From positions 1 through 43,817 of the forward strand of contig JYJJ01000066.1 in the NCBI GenBank assembly GCA_003263775.1: a stretch of DNA of 43,817 nucleotides, given 5' to 3'. Both the position numbers and the translations under genes were made by a program. The notes below the pieces were generated by a model. It saw nothing but the letters and a program-made list of their open reading frames with translations, did not search any database and was not told the DNA's origin. Shown piece after piece: positions 1-9,522 of the stretch. The DNA is from Vibrio maritimus. GTDB lineage: Bacteria > Pseudomonadota > Gammaproteobacteria > Enterobacterales > Vibrionaceae. Numbering within the stretch: the first letter of the stretch is position 1; each line of letters starts with the position of its first letter.

Positions 1-946
<946 letters not shown>

Positions 947-1010
947 TTGAATAATTTGATGTCAAACGACGCATAGCGTCGCTTATCAGAATGAAATTGA
1001 GAGGAAGACT

Positions 1011-1505
1011 ATGTCTCAAACGATGGATGTTGAACTAAGAAAAGAACAATCAAACGATGAAGTTCTTCAATGGGTCACGTTTCAACTAGAAGAAGAAACC
1101 TACGGCATCAACGTAATGCAAGTACGCGAAGTACTGCGTTACACTGAAATCGCTCCAGTACCAGGTGCACCAGATTACGTGCTAGGTATTATTAACCTGC
1201 GTGGAAACGTTGTGACGGTTATCGACACGCGTTCGCGCTTTGGTTTAATGCAAGGTGAAATCACCGACAACACGCGTATTATCGTGATTGAGTCTGAGCG
1301 CCAAGTGATTGGTATCTTGGTGGATAGCGTTGCTGAAGTGGTTTACCTACGTTCATCAGAAATTGATACCACACCAAGCGTGGGTACCGATGAAAGTGCC
1401 AAGTTTATCCAAGGCGTTAGTAACCGCGATGGTAAACTGCTTATCCTTGTTGATTTGAATAAACTGCTCTCTGAAGATGAGTGGGATGAGATGGCTTACC
1501 TATAA
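1011..1505 (+). CDS. cheW: Chemotaxis coupling protein CheW
   Basis: A 164-residue protein, the usual CheW length, made of a single CheW domain (about residues 18-158) with the typical segments FQLEEETYGINVMQVREVLRY, PGAPDYVLGIINLRG and VVTVIDTR. CheW couples methyl-accepting receptors to the kinase CheA in the cytoplasmic signalling array. A GAGAGGAAG ribosome site lies just upstream of the ATG. A small hairpin with 6-bp arms (967-981) sits in the gap after parP. The stop codon overlaps the next start as TAATG, so translation of the following gene is probably coupled. Confidence 0.95.
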   Translation: MSQTMDVELRKEQSNDEVLQWVTFQLEEETYGINVMQVREVLRYTEIAPVPGAPDYVLGIINLRGNVVTVIDTRSRFGLMQGEITDNTRIIVIESERQVIGILVDSVAEVVYLRSSEIDTTPSVGTDESAKFIQGVSNRDGKLLILVDLNKLLSEDEWDEMAYL

Positions 1506-2008
1506 TGTTTGACGCTGTGTCTTTAACGTCACCTCTTCTTTGGGGAGGGGTGGCGATTGTCGTTATCCTTTTCATTTGGTTGGTGAGAGTGCATCGTGGC
1601 TTAAACATGCACAAGGCACATGCACGACAACAGAAGCGATCGTTAGAAAAGGAAGTCGAGAAGTGCAATAAGCAGTTACTTGAAGTTCGCTCCGTGTTGG
1701 TAGGGCTTGGCCAAAAGGTTTCTGAACAAGAGGAAATCATCGTCCACCTTACCGAACGTATCATTGAGCTTGAGAACGTCGATAACGACGGCCGCTTATA
1801 TACTCGCGCAAACAAGATGGTTCGCTTGGGCGCTGACATTAACGAGCTTATTGAAGAGTGTGAACTTCCAAAAGCCGAAGCCGAGTTGATGCTCTCTTTG
1901 CAGAAAAAAATAGCAGGCAAAGAAAAAGTACCACCGCTACACAAAGAGCGAGCACAACCTGCACGCCGAGTGGCAACGAACTATCCACCACAAAAACGAC
2001 CGCGCTAG
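1505..2008 (+). CDS. DUF2802 family membrane-anchored coiled-coil protein
   Basis: 167 residues: a short N-terminus, one transmembrane segment (about residues 9-27), a charged coiled-coil (about 35-85) and a C-terminal helical segment (LYTRANKMVRLGADINELIEEC) that looks like a small helix-turn-helix or DUF2802 core, ending in a basic proline-containing tail. Its start overlaps the cheW stop by one base. In Vibrio, Shewanella and Pseudomonas this family is found as the last gene of the flagellar/chemotaxis operon, just before ccm. Its function is unknown; a role at the pole or in motility is only inferred from position. Confidence 0.8.
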   Translation: MFDAVSLTSPLLWGGVAIVVILFIWLVRVHRGLNMHKAHARQQKRSLEKEVEKCNKQLLEVRSVLVGLGQKVSEQEEIIVHLTERIIELENVDNDGRLYTRANKMVRLGADINELIEECELPKAEAELMLSLQKKIAGKEKVPPLHKERAQPARRVATNYPPQKRPR

Positions 2009-2307
2009 ACTAACTGTCTGTTTACAGGGTGTTAATGTCCAATTGACGCCCTGAAAATATCTCAATAACAATCGTAACACTCTTTTACGCTTTCCAATTC
2101 GCCGACTGAATGCAGTCTGGTATCCTATCGCATATCCGAATGTGAAAATTTATATAAAGATATACCACTTTGTGGTTACTTATTTCATTGAGAGAACAGT
2201 AATTTATTGTTTATTACCAAGTTTCGTGAAGCCGATTTAAACATTACACTTTCACGCATAAGTAGCTATGGTAAGATGAACGTCCAGTCGAACCAGTGTT
2301 TAATTGA
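2009..2307 (+). promoter_or_regulatory. Intergenic region before ccmA: weak hairpins and a possible promoter
   Basis: This 299-base gap separates the chemotaxis and ccm operons. A hairpin with 8-bp arms (2025-2032 with 2046-2053, one G-T pair) lies just after the DUF2802 stop but has no T-tract, so it is at best a weak terminator. ACCAC-TTT-GTGGT (2164-2176) is another small dyad. A plausible sigma-70 promoter is TTTCAC (2250-2255), 16 bases, TAAGAT (2272-2277). I see no convincing FNR or ArcA box and no small ORF. Confidence 0.3.
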
Positions 2308-2925
2308 ATGTTAGAAGTTACAAATTTAACCGCGATTCGAGATGAGCGTGTTCTGTTCGAAAATTTATCATTTTCGTTACAAGGCGGTGATCTCGTTCAG
2401 ATTGAGGGTCGCAACGGGACCGGTAAAACCACCTTAATGCGCATCGTTGCGGGATTGGGAGACAAAGAGGAAGGCGACATCAAATGGAATGGTGAGTCTA
2501 TCCAATCCAATCGAGAAGACTTCCATCAATCACTGCTGTTTCTTGGTCATCAAACTGGCGTAAAACGCGACCTTACTGCGTTTGAGAACCTTAGATTTTA
2601 TCAATCGATACACGCACCTCTCACTTCGGATCAACAGATTTTTACAGCGCTAACGCAAGTTGGACTTGCTGGCCGTGAAGACGTGCCTGTGGCTCAGCTT
2701 TCCGCAGGTCAGCAGCGCCGCGTGGCGTTAGCAAGATTGTGGTTAAGCGAGCAAATGTTGTGGATCCTTGATGAGCCGCTGACGGCGATCGATAAGCAAG
2801 GGGTTAAAGTACTGGAAAACTTGTTTTTGGAGCATGCCAATAAAGGTGGAATAGTGTTACTGACCACGCACCAAGACATGTTTAGTGACAACCCAAAACT
2901 CAAAAAAATTACCTTGGGAGCGTAA
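2308..2925 (+). CDS. ccmA: Heme exporter ATP-binding protein CcmA
   Basis: A 205-residue ABC ATPase with Walker A GRNGTGKT (about 34-41), signature LSAGQQRR, Walker B LWILDEP and the family-typical TTHQ switch histidine. CcmA and CcmB, with CcmC, form the ABC complex that uses ATP to release holo-CcmE (heme chaperone) from CcmC during cytochrome c maturation at the inner membrane. Length and the motif LVQIEGRNGTGKTT match the enterobacterial family. The start lacks a strong ribosome site, but no better one is visible. It is the first gene of a nine-gene operon. Confidence 0.96.
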   Translation: MLEVTNLTAIRDERVLFENLSFSLQGGDLVQIEGRNGTGKTTLMRIVAGLGDKEEGDIKWNGESIQSNREDFHQSLLFLGHQTGVKRDLTAFENLRFYQSIHAPLTSDQQIFTALTQVGLAGREDVPVAQLSAGQQRRVALARLWLSEQMLWILDEPLTAIDKQGVKVLENLFLEHANKGGIVLLTTHQDMFSDNPKLKKITLGA

Positions 2926-2928
2926 ACG

Positions 2929-3600
2929 ATGATGTTGTCTTCCATGATGAAAATTGTTCGCCGCGAACTGCTCATTGCGTTTCGTCGCCAAGCGGATATT
3001 TTTAACCCACTGTGGTTTTTTATCATAGTCATTACGCTGTTTCCGCTGAGTATCGGCCCAGAGCCAAACCTGCTAGCGCGAATTTCAGCGGGGATTGTAT
3101 GGGTTGCTGCGCTACTATCGGCGCTGCTTTCCTTAGAGCGACTGTTCAAAGATGATTTTCAAGATGGCTCTTTAGAACAGATGATGCTGATGCCCATCCC
3201 ACTGCAATTAGTCGTGATGGCAAAGATCATCGCGCACTGGCTACTCACGGGTTTGCCACTTATTATTATCAGCCCATTACTGGCAATTTTGCTGTCTCTT
3301 GATAGCAATACATGGATAGCGGTGGTGCTCACCTTGTTGGTAGGAACGCCAACATTGAGCTTTATTGGAGCGATTGGGGTGGCCTTGACTGTAGGGCTGC
3401 AAAAAGGAGGCGTACTGCTGAGTCTACTGGTGCTCCCGCTTTACATCCCAATTTTAATATTTGCTACATCAGCGATTGATGCTGCCTCCTTAGGGGTTGC
3501 GTATAATGGTCAGTTAGCTTTGCTCGCGGCCATGCTGGTGGGCGCTATGACTTTGACTCCATTTGCTATCAGTGCAGCCTTGAGAGTCAGCGTCAACTAA
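2929..3600 (+). CDS. ccmB: Heme exporter membrane protein CcmB
   Basis: 223 residues with six predicted hydrophobic segments, the normal size and topology of CcmB, the membrane partner of CcmA. It starts three bases after the ccmA stop behind a GGGAG ribosome site. Two successive ATG codons (2929 and 2932) are possible starts. The cytoplasmic loop sequence RLFKDDFQDGSLEQMMLMP is typical for the family. It acts in the inner membrane in the CcmABCD release complex. Confidence 0.95.
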   Translation: MMLSSMMKIVRRELLIAFRRQADIFNPLWFFIIVITLFPLSIGPEPNLLARISAGIVWVAALLSALLSLERLFKDDFQDGSLEQMMLMPIPLQLVVMAKIIAHWLLTGLPLIIISPLLAILLSLDSNTWIAVVLTLLVGTPTLSFIGAIGVALTVGLQKGGVLLSLLVLPLYIPILIFATSAIDAASLGVAYNGQLALLAAMLVGAMTLTPFAISAALRVSVN

Positions 3601-3684
3601 TATAATAACGCTAATATCATTGCCCAAAGCGAATATCACAGCTTAAAGCAATGGGAAAAATGTCGTCAAAGAGTGAGAAACACT

Positions 3685-4434
3685 ATGTGGAAATGGCTTC
3701 ATCCTTACGCCAAAACCGAAACCACTTATCAGCTGTGTGGCAAATTGCTACCTTGGTTTGCCACCCTAGCATTGCTGTGCCTATCGATTGGCACCGTATG
3801 GGGGCTTGCTTATGCACCTTCGGATTACCAGCAAGGTGACAGCTTTAGGATCATCTATATCCACGTTCCTTCGGCTATTTGGTCGATGGGTGTGTACATG
3901 TCGATGGCCATCGCCGCGTTTGTTGGCTTAGTGTGGCAGTTAAAACTCTCTAGTATGGCGGCCCTCGCTATGGCACCTATCGGTGCGGTGTTTACGTTCA
4001 TTGCGCTTCTCACTGGCGCGGTATGGGGTAAACCAATGTGGGGCGCATGGTGGGTGTGGGATGCACGCCTGACCTCTGAGCTTATCTTATTGTTTTTATA
4101 CCTTGGTGTTATCGCGCTTTATCACGCATTCGATGATCAAAAAACGGCGGCGAAAGCGGCGGGTATTCTCGCCATTGTTGGTGTAGTGAATTTGCCGATT
4201 ATCCACTTCTCAGTAGAGTGGTGGAACACGTTGCACCAAGGTGCGACCATTACTAAGTTTGCTGCGCCATCGATCTCCAATGATATGTTGTGGCCGCTGC
4301 TACTGAATATTTTTGGTTTTGCATTTTTCTTCGGTGCGCTGACGATGATCCGCCTGCGTAACGAAATCATCAGTAAAGAAGGCCACAGACCATGGGTGGT
4401 TGCCTTAGCTGCGCAATCGAATCAGAAGGGGTAA
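3685..4434 (+). CDS. ccmC: Heme-handling protein CcmC
   Basis: 249 residues and six membrane segments. The tryptophan-rich WWD-type motif WGAWWVWDARLTSELILLF is present, along with the flanking histidines (HVPSAIWSMG, HFSVEWWNTLHQG) that hold heme. CcmC attaches heme to the chaperone CcmE on the periplasmic side. I chose the ATG at 3685 (MWKWLHPY), which matches the start of E. coli CcmC (MWKTLHQL); a GTG four codons upstream (3673) is possible but extends beyond the family start. Confidence 0.95.
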   Translation: MWKWLHPYAKTETTYQLCGKLLPWFATLALLCLSIGTVWGLAYAPSDYQQGDSFRIIYIHVPSAIWSMGVYMSMAIAAFVGLVWQLKLSSMAALAMAPIGAVFTFIALLTGAVWGKPMWGAWWVWDARLTSELILLFLYLGVIALYHAFDDQKTAAKAAGILAIVGVVNLPIIHFSVEWWNTLHQGATITKFAAPSISNDMLWPLLLNIFGFAFFFGALTMIRLRNEIISKEGHRPWVVALAAQSNQKG

Positions 4435-4440
4435 ATCACC

Positions 4441-4647
4441 ATGCATTTTGAATCCTTGAGTGACTTTTTTGCCATGGGCGGCTACGCAGCATATGTGTGG
4501 AGTGCCTTCGGTATTACTTTCTTAGCTATGTTGATTCTTTGGGTGACAAGCGTGTCACGCGGCAAGAAATTGCTCAAAGATGTACAAGCCAAAGTCGATA
4601 GACAAGCGCGTATCGACGCGGCGAAAAATATGGAGAACACACTATGA
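4441..4647 (+). CDS. ccmD: Small heme exporter subunit CcmD
   Basis: 68 residues: a short N-terminal region with the family motif FFAMGGYAAYVW, one transmembrane helix (about 17-37) and a basic cytoplasmic tail. CcmD stabilises the CcmABC-CcmE complex and is needed for release of holo-CcmE. It lies six bases after ccmC and overlaps the ccmE start by four bases (ATGA). Confidence 0.92.
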   Translation: MHFESLSDFFAMGGYAAYVWSAFGITFLAMLILWVTSVSRGKKLLKDVQAKVDRQARIDAAKNMENTL

Positions 4648-5129
4648 CCCCAAGACGTAAGAAAAGGCTTGGCATTATTTTGGCCATTTTCGTTGGCATC
4701 AGTGCGACGGTTGGGTTGATTCTCTATGCACTTAATCAAAACATGGATTTGTTCTACACACCGACGGAGTTGGTGAACGGTAAAGACAATGGAGTGAAGC
4801 CTGAGATCGGCCAACGCCTTAGAATTGGCGGTATGGTGGTTGAGGGTTCGGTCAGTCGTGATTCTGAATCACTGCGCGTGAGCTTCGACTTGGCTGATGT
4901 TGGCCCGAAAGTTACTGTTGTTTACGATGGCATTCTTCCGGACTTGTTCCGTGAAGGGCAGGGCATTGTGGCACAGGGCGTACTGGTTGAACCGACAAAA
5001 ATCGAGGCTTTCGAAGTTCTTGCTAAACACGACGAAGAATACATGCCACCTGAAATTGCTGAGGCGATGAAGAAAACCCACGCGCCGCTCCAGTACTCTG
5101 AAGAACAAAAACAAGGAAGCGGTCTATGA
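4644..5129 (+). CDS. ccmE: Periplasmic heme chaperone CcmE
   Basis: 161 residues: a basic N-terminus, one membrane anchor (about 9-29), then an OB-fold periplasmic domain. The covalent heme-binding histidine is visible in LAKHDEEY (His129, with Tyr133), the HxxxY form typical of proteobacterial System I rather than the archaeal CxxxY form. CcmE receives heme from CcmC and delivers it to the CcmF/CcmH ligase. It overlaps ccmD and ccmF by four bases each, so the three are probably translationally coupled. Confidence 0.96.
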   Translation: MTPRRKKRLGIILAIFVGISATVGLILYALNQNMDLFYTPTELVNGKDNGVKPEIGQRLRIGGMVVEGSVSRDSESLRVSFDLADVGPKVTVVYDGILPDLFREGQGIVAQGVLVEPTKIEAFEVLAKHDEEYMPPEIAEAMKKTHAPLQYSEEQKQGSGL

Positions 5130-7087
5130 TTGCTGAAATTGGCCACTTTGCGCTGATACTCTCGCTCAGTTTGTCTGTGCTATTGAGTATCTTGCCGCTG
5201 TTTGGTGCCTCTCGAAACAATACTATGCTGATGAATACCGCAAGACCTTTGTCTTGGGGTATGTTCATCATGCTACTTATTTCATTCCTTATCTTGGAAT
5301 GGGCGTTCTACGTTAATGATTTCACATTGCAATACGTCGCGAATAACTCGAATACCCAGCTACCTTGGTATTATCGTCTAACCGCAGTATGGGGCGCACA
5401 CGAAGGTTCATTGTTGCTGTGGGTATTAATTCAAGCAGCGTGGACGGTTGCCGTTGCGACATTTAGCCGTGGTATGCCACAAGAATCTGTCGCTCGTGTA
5501 CTTGCAGTGATGGGTATGATCACAGTCGGTTTCCTTCTGTTCATTATTGTCACTTCTAACCCATTCTTGAGAACGTTGCCTTTCTTCCCTGTCGATGGTC
5601 GTGACCTCAACCCGCTATTGCAAGATCCGGGATTGATCATCCACCCACCAATGCTCTACATGGGTTACGTAGGCTTCTCTGTTGCGTTTTCGTTTGCTAT
5701 TGCCTCACTGATGTCTGGTCGTCTTGATACGGCGTGGGCGCGCTGGTCTCGTCCTTGGACGACAGCGGCGTGGGTATTCCTAACTATGGGTATCGCGCTT
5801 GGCTCTTGGTGGGCGTACTACGAACTTGGCTGGGGTGGCTGGTGGTTCTGGGATCCAGTAGAAAATGCCTCTTTCATGCCTTGGCTTGCGGGTACGGCAC
5901 TGATGCACTCATTGGCAGTGACTGAAAAACGCGGCACTTTTAAAGCATGGACTGTATTGCTAGCGATCTCTGCGTTCTCTTTAAGTCTGTTAGGTACCTT
6001 CTTGGTTCGTTCCGGTATCTTGGTATCGGTTCACGCGTTTGCCTCTGACCCATCACGCGGCATGTTTATCCTTGGCTTCTTGGTATTTGTTATCGGTGGT
6101 TCGCTGTTGTTATTCGCCCTTAAGGGCGCATCTGTGCGTGCACGTGGCAACTTCGATTTGCTGTCGCGAGAAAACGCGCTGCTTGGCAACAATGTACTGT
6201 TGATGGCGGCGTTAGTTGTCGTACTGGTTGGTACTCTACTACCACTGGTACACAAACAGATTGGGTTAGGTTCGGTATCTATCGGCGCGCCTTTCTTCGA
6301 TATGCTGTTTGCATGGCTGATGATTCCGTTCTCGTTCCTACTTGGTATCGGTCCGCTGATTCGTTGGAAGCGTGACAAACTATCGACTCTCGCTAAACCT
6401 ATGATCGTCTCCGGCATTATCTCAGTGGCGTTCTCTGCACTGATGATGGTCGTCCTAGCTGAATACTTTACTGGTATGGCGTTCCTTGGTTGGCTGATGG
6501 CCTCGTGGATCATTACGATGCACGGCTTTGAGCTATACGAGCGTGCAACTCATCGTCATTCGTTTGCAGAAGGTGTGAAGAAGCTACCACGCAGTCACTG
6601 GGCAATGATCCTTGGTCACCTCGGTCTCGCGGTAAGCATTATCGGTATTGCGATGGTGCAAATTTACAGTATTGAGCGTGACGTCCGTTTGGCTCCTGGT
6701 GAAAACTATCAGGTTTACGATTACAACTTCTATTTCCAAGGTGTACGTGATAAAGATGGGCCTAACTACGACGGTTACATTGCTGACTTTGAAATCACCA
6801 AAGATGGTAAGTACATCAACACATTGCACGCAGAAAAACGTTTCTATCGCACGGCGAAGTCGATGATGACGGAAGCTGCGATTGACCGCGGCGTCACTCG
6901 CGACCTTTACATCGCAATGGGTGAGCGTCTGGATGACGGTAAGTCATGGGCAGTACGTATCTACCATAAACCATTCGTACGTTGGATTTGGTTTGGTGCC
7001 ATCATGATGTCAATTGGTGGTGCGCTGGCAATCAGCGACAAACGTTACCGTTTTAGAAAAACTGATAAAACGCAGGGAGAGGCATAA
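5126..7087 (+). CDS. ccmF: Cytochrome c heme lyase subunit CcmF
   Basis: 653 residues, the normal size, with about fifteen membrane segments. The WWD domain reads WGGWWFWDPVENASFMPWL and is flanked by conserved histidines (WGAHEGS, IIHPPMLYMGY, LVSVHAFASDP). A large periplasmic domain lies near the C-terminus before the last helix. CcmF holds heme b and ligates CcmE-borne heme to the CXXCH motif of apocytochrome c. It overlaps ccmE by ATGA and the next gene by TAATG. Confidence 0.97.
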   Translation: MIAEIGHFALILSLSLSVLLSILPLFGASRNNTMLMNTARPLSWGMFIMLLISFLILEWAFYVNDFTLQYVANNSNTQLPWYYRLTAVWGAHEGSLLLWVLIQAAWTVAVATFSRGMPQESVARVLAVMGMITVGFLLFIIVTSNPFLRTLPFFPVDGRDLNPLLQDPGLIIHPPMLYMGYVGFSVAFSFAIASLMSGRLDTAWARWSRPWTTAAWVFLTMGIALGSWWAYYELGWGGWWFWDPVENASFMPWLAGTALMHSLAVTEKRGTFKAWTVLLAISAFSLSLLGTFLVRSGILVSVHAFASDPSRGMFILGFLVFVIGGSLLLFALKGASVRARGNFDLLSRENALLGNNVLLMAALVVVLVGTLLPLVHKQIGLGSVSIGAPFFDMLFAWLMIPFSFLLGIGPLIRWKRDKLSTLAKPMIVSGIISVAFSALMMVVLAEYFTGMAFLGWLMASWIITMHGFELYERATHRHSFAEGVKKLPRSHWAMILGHLGLAVSIIGIAMVQIYSIERDVRLAPGENYQVYDYNFYFQGVRDKDGPNYDGYIADFEITKDGKYINTLHAEKRFYRTAKSMMTEAAIDRGVTRDLYIAMGERLDDGKSWAVRIYHKPFVRWIWFGAIMMSIGGALAISDKRYRFRKTDKTQGEA

Positions 7088-7641
7088 TGAACAAGAAGAT
7101 TTTGTTTATTCCGTTAGTCGCCTTTCTAATCTTAGTCGCAGTGTTTGCCGTGCAGTTAGGTCGTAACCAAGCGGGTGACGATCCTACCAAACTGGAATCG
7201 GTGTTAATTGGTAAACAGGTACCGCAGTTTCGTCTAGAAGATTTGGCGGAACCTGGCAAGTTGTATGACCAAGCAGTATTCACAGGTGAGCCTCTACTTC
7301 TTAATGTATGGGCGACTTGGTGTCCAACCTGTTATGCCGAGCACCAATATCTCAATGAGCTGGCTGCAAATGGTGTGAAAATCATAGGCCTTAACTACAA
7401 AGACCAGCGTAATAAAGCGGTTCAGTGGCTAAACGAGCTTGGTAACCCATACCTAATCAGTCTCTTTGATGGTGACGGAATGCTTGGACTGGATCTTGGC
7501 GTATACGGAGCGCCTGAGACGTTTCTTATCGATGCGAATGGTGTCATTCGCTATCGTCATGTCGGTGATGTTAACTCGCAAAACTGGAGTGAAAAACTTC
7601 AGCCGTTGTATCAGCAGATGCTAGAGGAGGCTAAGCAATGA
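7087..7641 (+). CDS. ccmG: Thiol:disulfide interchange protein CcmG/DsbE
   Basis: 184 residues: an N-terminal signal anchor (about 5-23) and a periplasmic thioredoxin fold with the active site WATWCPTC (Cys79, Cys82) and the cis-proline loop YGAPETF. It keeps apocytochrome c cysteines reduced, taking electrons from DsbD. The acidic WCPTC environment is characteristic of the CcmG subgroup rather than general TlpA proteins. It is coupled to ccmF (TAATG) and ccmH (ATGA). Confidence 0.96.
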   Translation: MNKKILFIPLVAFLILVAVFAVQLGRNQAGDDPTKLESVLIGKQVPQFRLEDLAEPGKLYDQAVFTGEPLLLNVWATWCPTCYAEHQYLNELAANGVKIIGLNYKDQRNKAVQWLNELGNPYLISLFDGDGMLGLDLGVYGAPETFLIDANGVIRYRHVGDVNSQNWSEKLQPLYQQMLEEAKQ

Positions 7642-8120
7642 AAAAATGGTTAGTTGCGCTGGCCTCAAGTTTAGTCTTGGCATTTGCGGTAAACGCTACA
7701 ATTGAGATCCATGAATTCGATTCTCTAGAACAAGAGAATCAGTTCAAGGAGCTGAGCCATACATTGCGTTGTCCTAAGTGTCAAAACAACACAATTGGTG
7801 ACTCAAACGCTGAACTAGCGCAAGATTTGCGTCAGAAAGTGTATGAGATGACCAAAGAAGGCAAATCGAAGCAAGAAATCGTTGATTACATGATTGCCCG
7901 TTACGGTAACTTTGTCACCTACAACCCGCCATTAACGCTCGCAACGTCGATTCTTTGGCTTGGACCGCTGTTTGTTATCGTGCTTGGCTTTGGATTAATT
8001 GTGGTACGAAGCCGCAACAATCGCATTCAGAAAGCCCAGAAAAGTGAGCAGTGGAGTGATGACAAAGAGGCCAAGTTGAAGGCTTTACTCGATGACAAAG
8101 AGACTGGAGATAAGCAGTAA
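7638..8120 (+). CDS. ccmH: Cytochrome c maturation thiol reductase CcmH (short form)
   Basis: 160 residues: a signal peptide ending near VNA-TIEI, a periplasmic three-helix domain with the redox motif LRCPKC (Cys45, Cys48), and a C-terminal transmembrane helix (about 97-118). It reduces or holds the apocytochrome CXXCH cysteines for CcmF. In E. coli this domain is fused to the TPR domain; here, as in Pseudomonas and other Vibrio, the TPR part is the separate gene ccmI that follows with a TAATG overlap. Confidence 0.95.
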   Translation: MKKWLVALASSLVLAFAVNATIEIHEFDSLEQENQFKELSHTLRCPKCQNNTIGDSNAELAQDLRQKVYEMTKEGKSKQEIVDYMIARYGNFVTYNPPLTLATSILWLGPLFVIVLGFGLIVVRSRNNRIQKAQKSEQWSDDKEAKLKALLDDKETGDKQ

Positions 8121-9334
8121 TGACACTATTTTGGATATCAACAGTCGTTCTTGTCGTCGTTGCTATTGTGCTGTTGGCTTTAACGCTAAACAGTAAAAAA
8201 GCGAATAATGATGAACAACTTCGTGACGAGCTAAACAAAGCATTTTACAAGGATCGCCTGACTGAGCTTGAAGAAGAAACTAACGAAGGCTTGGTTGAAA
8301 ACCAGCAAGATCTGATTGACGATCTTAAGCAATCACTTCTTGATGACATTCCAAATCAAGCGGAGACAAAGAAAACGTCTTTATCGCCAATGACGATTCT
8401 TGTGCCTTCAGTGGTACTGGTTGTCGTGATGACTTACGGGCTTTACATGCATTTCGGTGGCGCTGGCAAAGTTCAGGCATGGCAAGAGGTGTCTGGTCGT
8501 TTGCCAGAGCTTTCTAAGCGTCTGATGGGCGAGTCTGCCGAGCCAATGACAGAAGACGAAATGCAAGACTTAACATTAGCGCTTCGTACTCGTTTGCATT
8601 ATCAACCCGATGATTCAACAGGTTGGCTGTTACTTGGTCGTATTGCACTGGCTAACCGCGACGTGACAACAGCGACAGATGCAATGGAAAAGGCCTACCG
8701 TCTTGAGCCAAATGATTCAGATGTGAAGCTGGGTTATGCGCAAGCCTTGATGATGTCACAAGACGAACTAGAGCAGAATCAAGCTCGAGGTCTTCTGAAC
8801 AGTCTACTGAAAGAAGAGTATGTTGATTTGCGCGTACTTTCACTTCTCGCGTTTGATGCTTTCGAGCGCCAAGACTACCCAGCAGCCGTTCGTTACTGGT
8901 CTGTTATGCAGCGCATGATTGGCCCTGACGATAGCCGCTATGAAATGTTGACTCGTAGTATTGAAAATGCGCAAGCCAAAATGGGTGAGCCAATAGTTGA
9001 AGGCAAGTCTGTTGCGGTGAAGATTACTGTGTCACCACAAGCGAGCCTTCCTCAAGATGCAGCGTTGATCGTGTCAGTGCACCCGGCTGATGGCTCTCCA
9101 ATGCCAGTAGCCGCTGCTCGATACCCATTAGGAACATTCCCACGCACTGTGGTCCTGGATGATAACAACAGCATGATGCAAGGTCGTAAGCTATCTAGCC
9201 TTGATGGTTTGATTGTTAGAGCCCGAATTGACAGTGATGGTAATGTTGCAACGCGCGATGGCGATTGGTTTGGTGAAAGCCAGCCAGCCGTACTTGGTGA
9301 TACTGTTGAGCTTGTTATCGACCAACAGTACTAA
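8120..9334 (+). CDS. ccmI: Apocytochrome c chaperone CcmI
   Basis: 404 residues: two membrane helices (about 4-24 and 93-112) around a cytoplasmic leucine-rich loop, then periplasmic TPR repeats (roughly 150-280, for example GWLLLGRIALANRDVTTATDAMEKAYRLEPND) and a C-terminal beta-rich domain typical of the long CcmI/CycH proteins. It binds the C-terminus of apocytochromes and presents them to the CcmFH ligase. Last gene of the ccm operon. No T-rich terminator follows; the next 170 bases hold two long inverted repeats. Confidence 0.93.
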   Translation: MTLFWISTVVLVVVAIVLLALTLNSKKANNDEQLRDELNKAFYKDRLTELEEETNEGLVENQQDLIDDLKQSLLDDIPNQAETKKTSLSPMTILVPSVVLVVVMTYGLYMHFGGAGKVQAWQEVSGRLPELSKRLMGESAEPMTEDEMQDLTLALRTRLHYQPDDSTGWLLLGRIALANRDVTTATDAMEKAYRLEPNDSDVKLGYAQALMMSQDELEQNQARGLLNSLLKEEYVDLRVLSLLAFDAFERQDYPAAVRYWSVMQRMIGPDDSRYEMLTRSIENAQAKMGEPIVEGKSVAVKITVSPQASLPQDAALIVSVHPADGSPMPVAAARYPLGTFPRTVVLDDNNSMMQGRKLSSLDGLIVRARIDSDGNVATRDGDWFGESQPAVLGDTVELVIDQQY

Positions 9335-9346
9335 TCAACAACCTAT

Positions 9347-9407
9347 GCATGCGACTAAATAAAATGTATCCAACTTGTTGCTTTAACTAGCTTGGAAGGT
9401 CGCATGC
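9347..9407. repeat. 61-bp inverted repeat after ccmI
   Basis: GCATGCGAC (9347-9355) is perfectly repeated in inverse as GTCGCATGC (9399-9407). A second nested pair, TCCAA (9369-9373) and TTGGA (9392-9396), lies inside. There is no T-tract, so this is not a standard intrinsic terminator. It could be an mRNA 3' stabiliser, a protein-binding dyad or a decayed miniature element. Confidence 0.6.
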
Positions 9408-9414
9408 CGCTATA

Positions 9415-9522
9415 CTCATCCATAGTGGTTATCAATACAATCTGACGTTAATTACTTACTTATCAAGTAAATAGAAAAATAGTTAACATATCAGGAGCAG
9501 ATTGTACCGACTTATGGATGAG
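9415..9522 (+). promoter_or_regulatory. Nested long inverted repeat forming the mlaA leader
   Basis: Four arm pairs nest inside each other: CTCATCCATA (9415-9424) with TATGGATGAG (9513-9522), TACAATCTG with CAGATTGTA, GTTAA with TTAAC, and TTACTT with AAGTAA. The outer right arm contains the ATG at 9514, and the only good Shine-Dalgarno sequence (AGGAG, 9493-9497) lies in the stem region. As RNA this would fold the mlaA translation start into a long hairpin. Confidence 0.5.

Noticed and set aside
1441..1944. 167-codon minus-strand frame over cheW and the DUF2802 gene
   Set aside because: Mirror of two well-supported genes; cysteine- and serine-rich with no domain.
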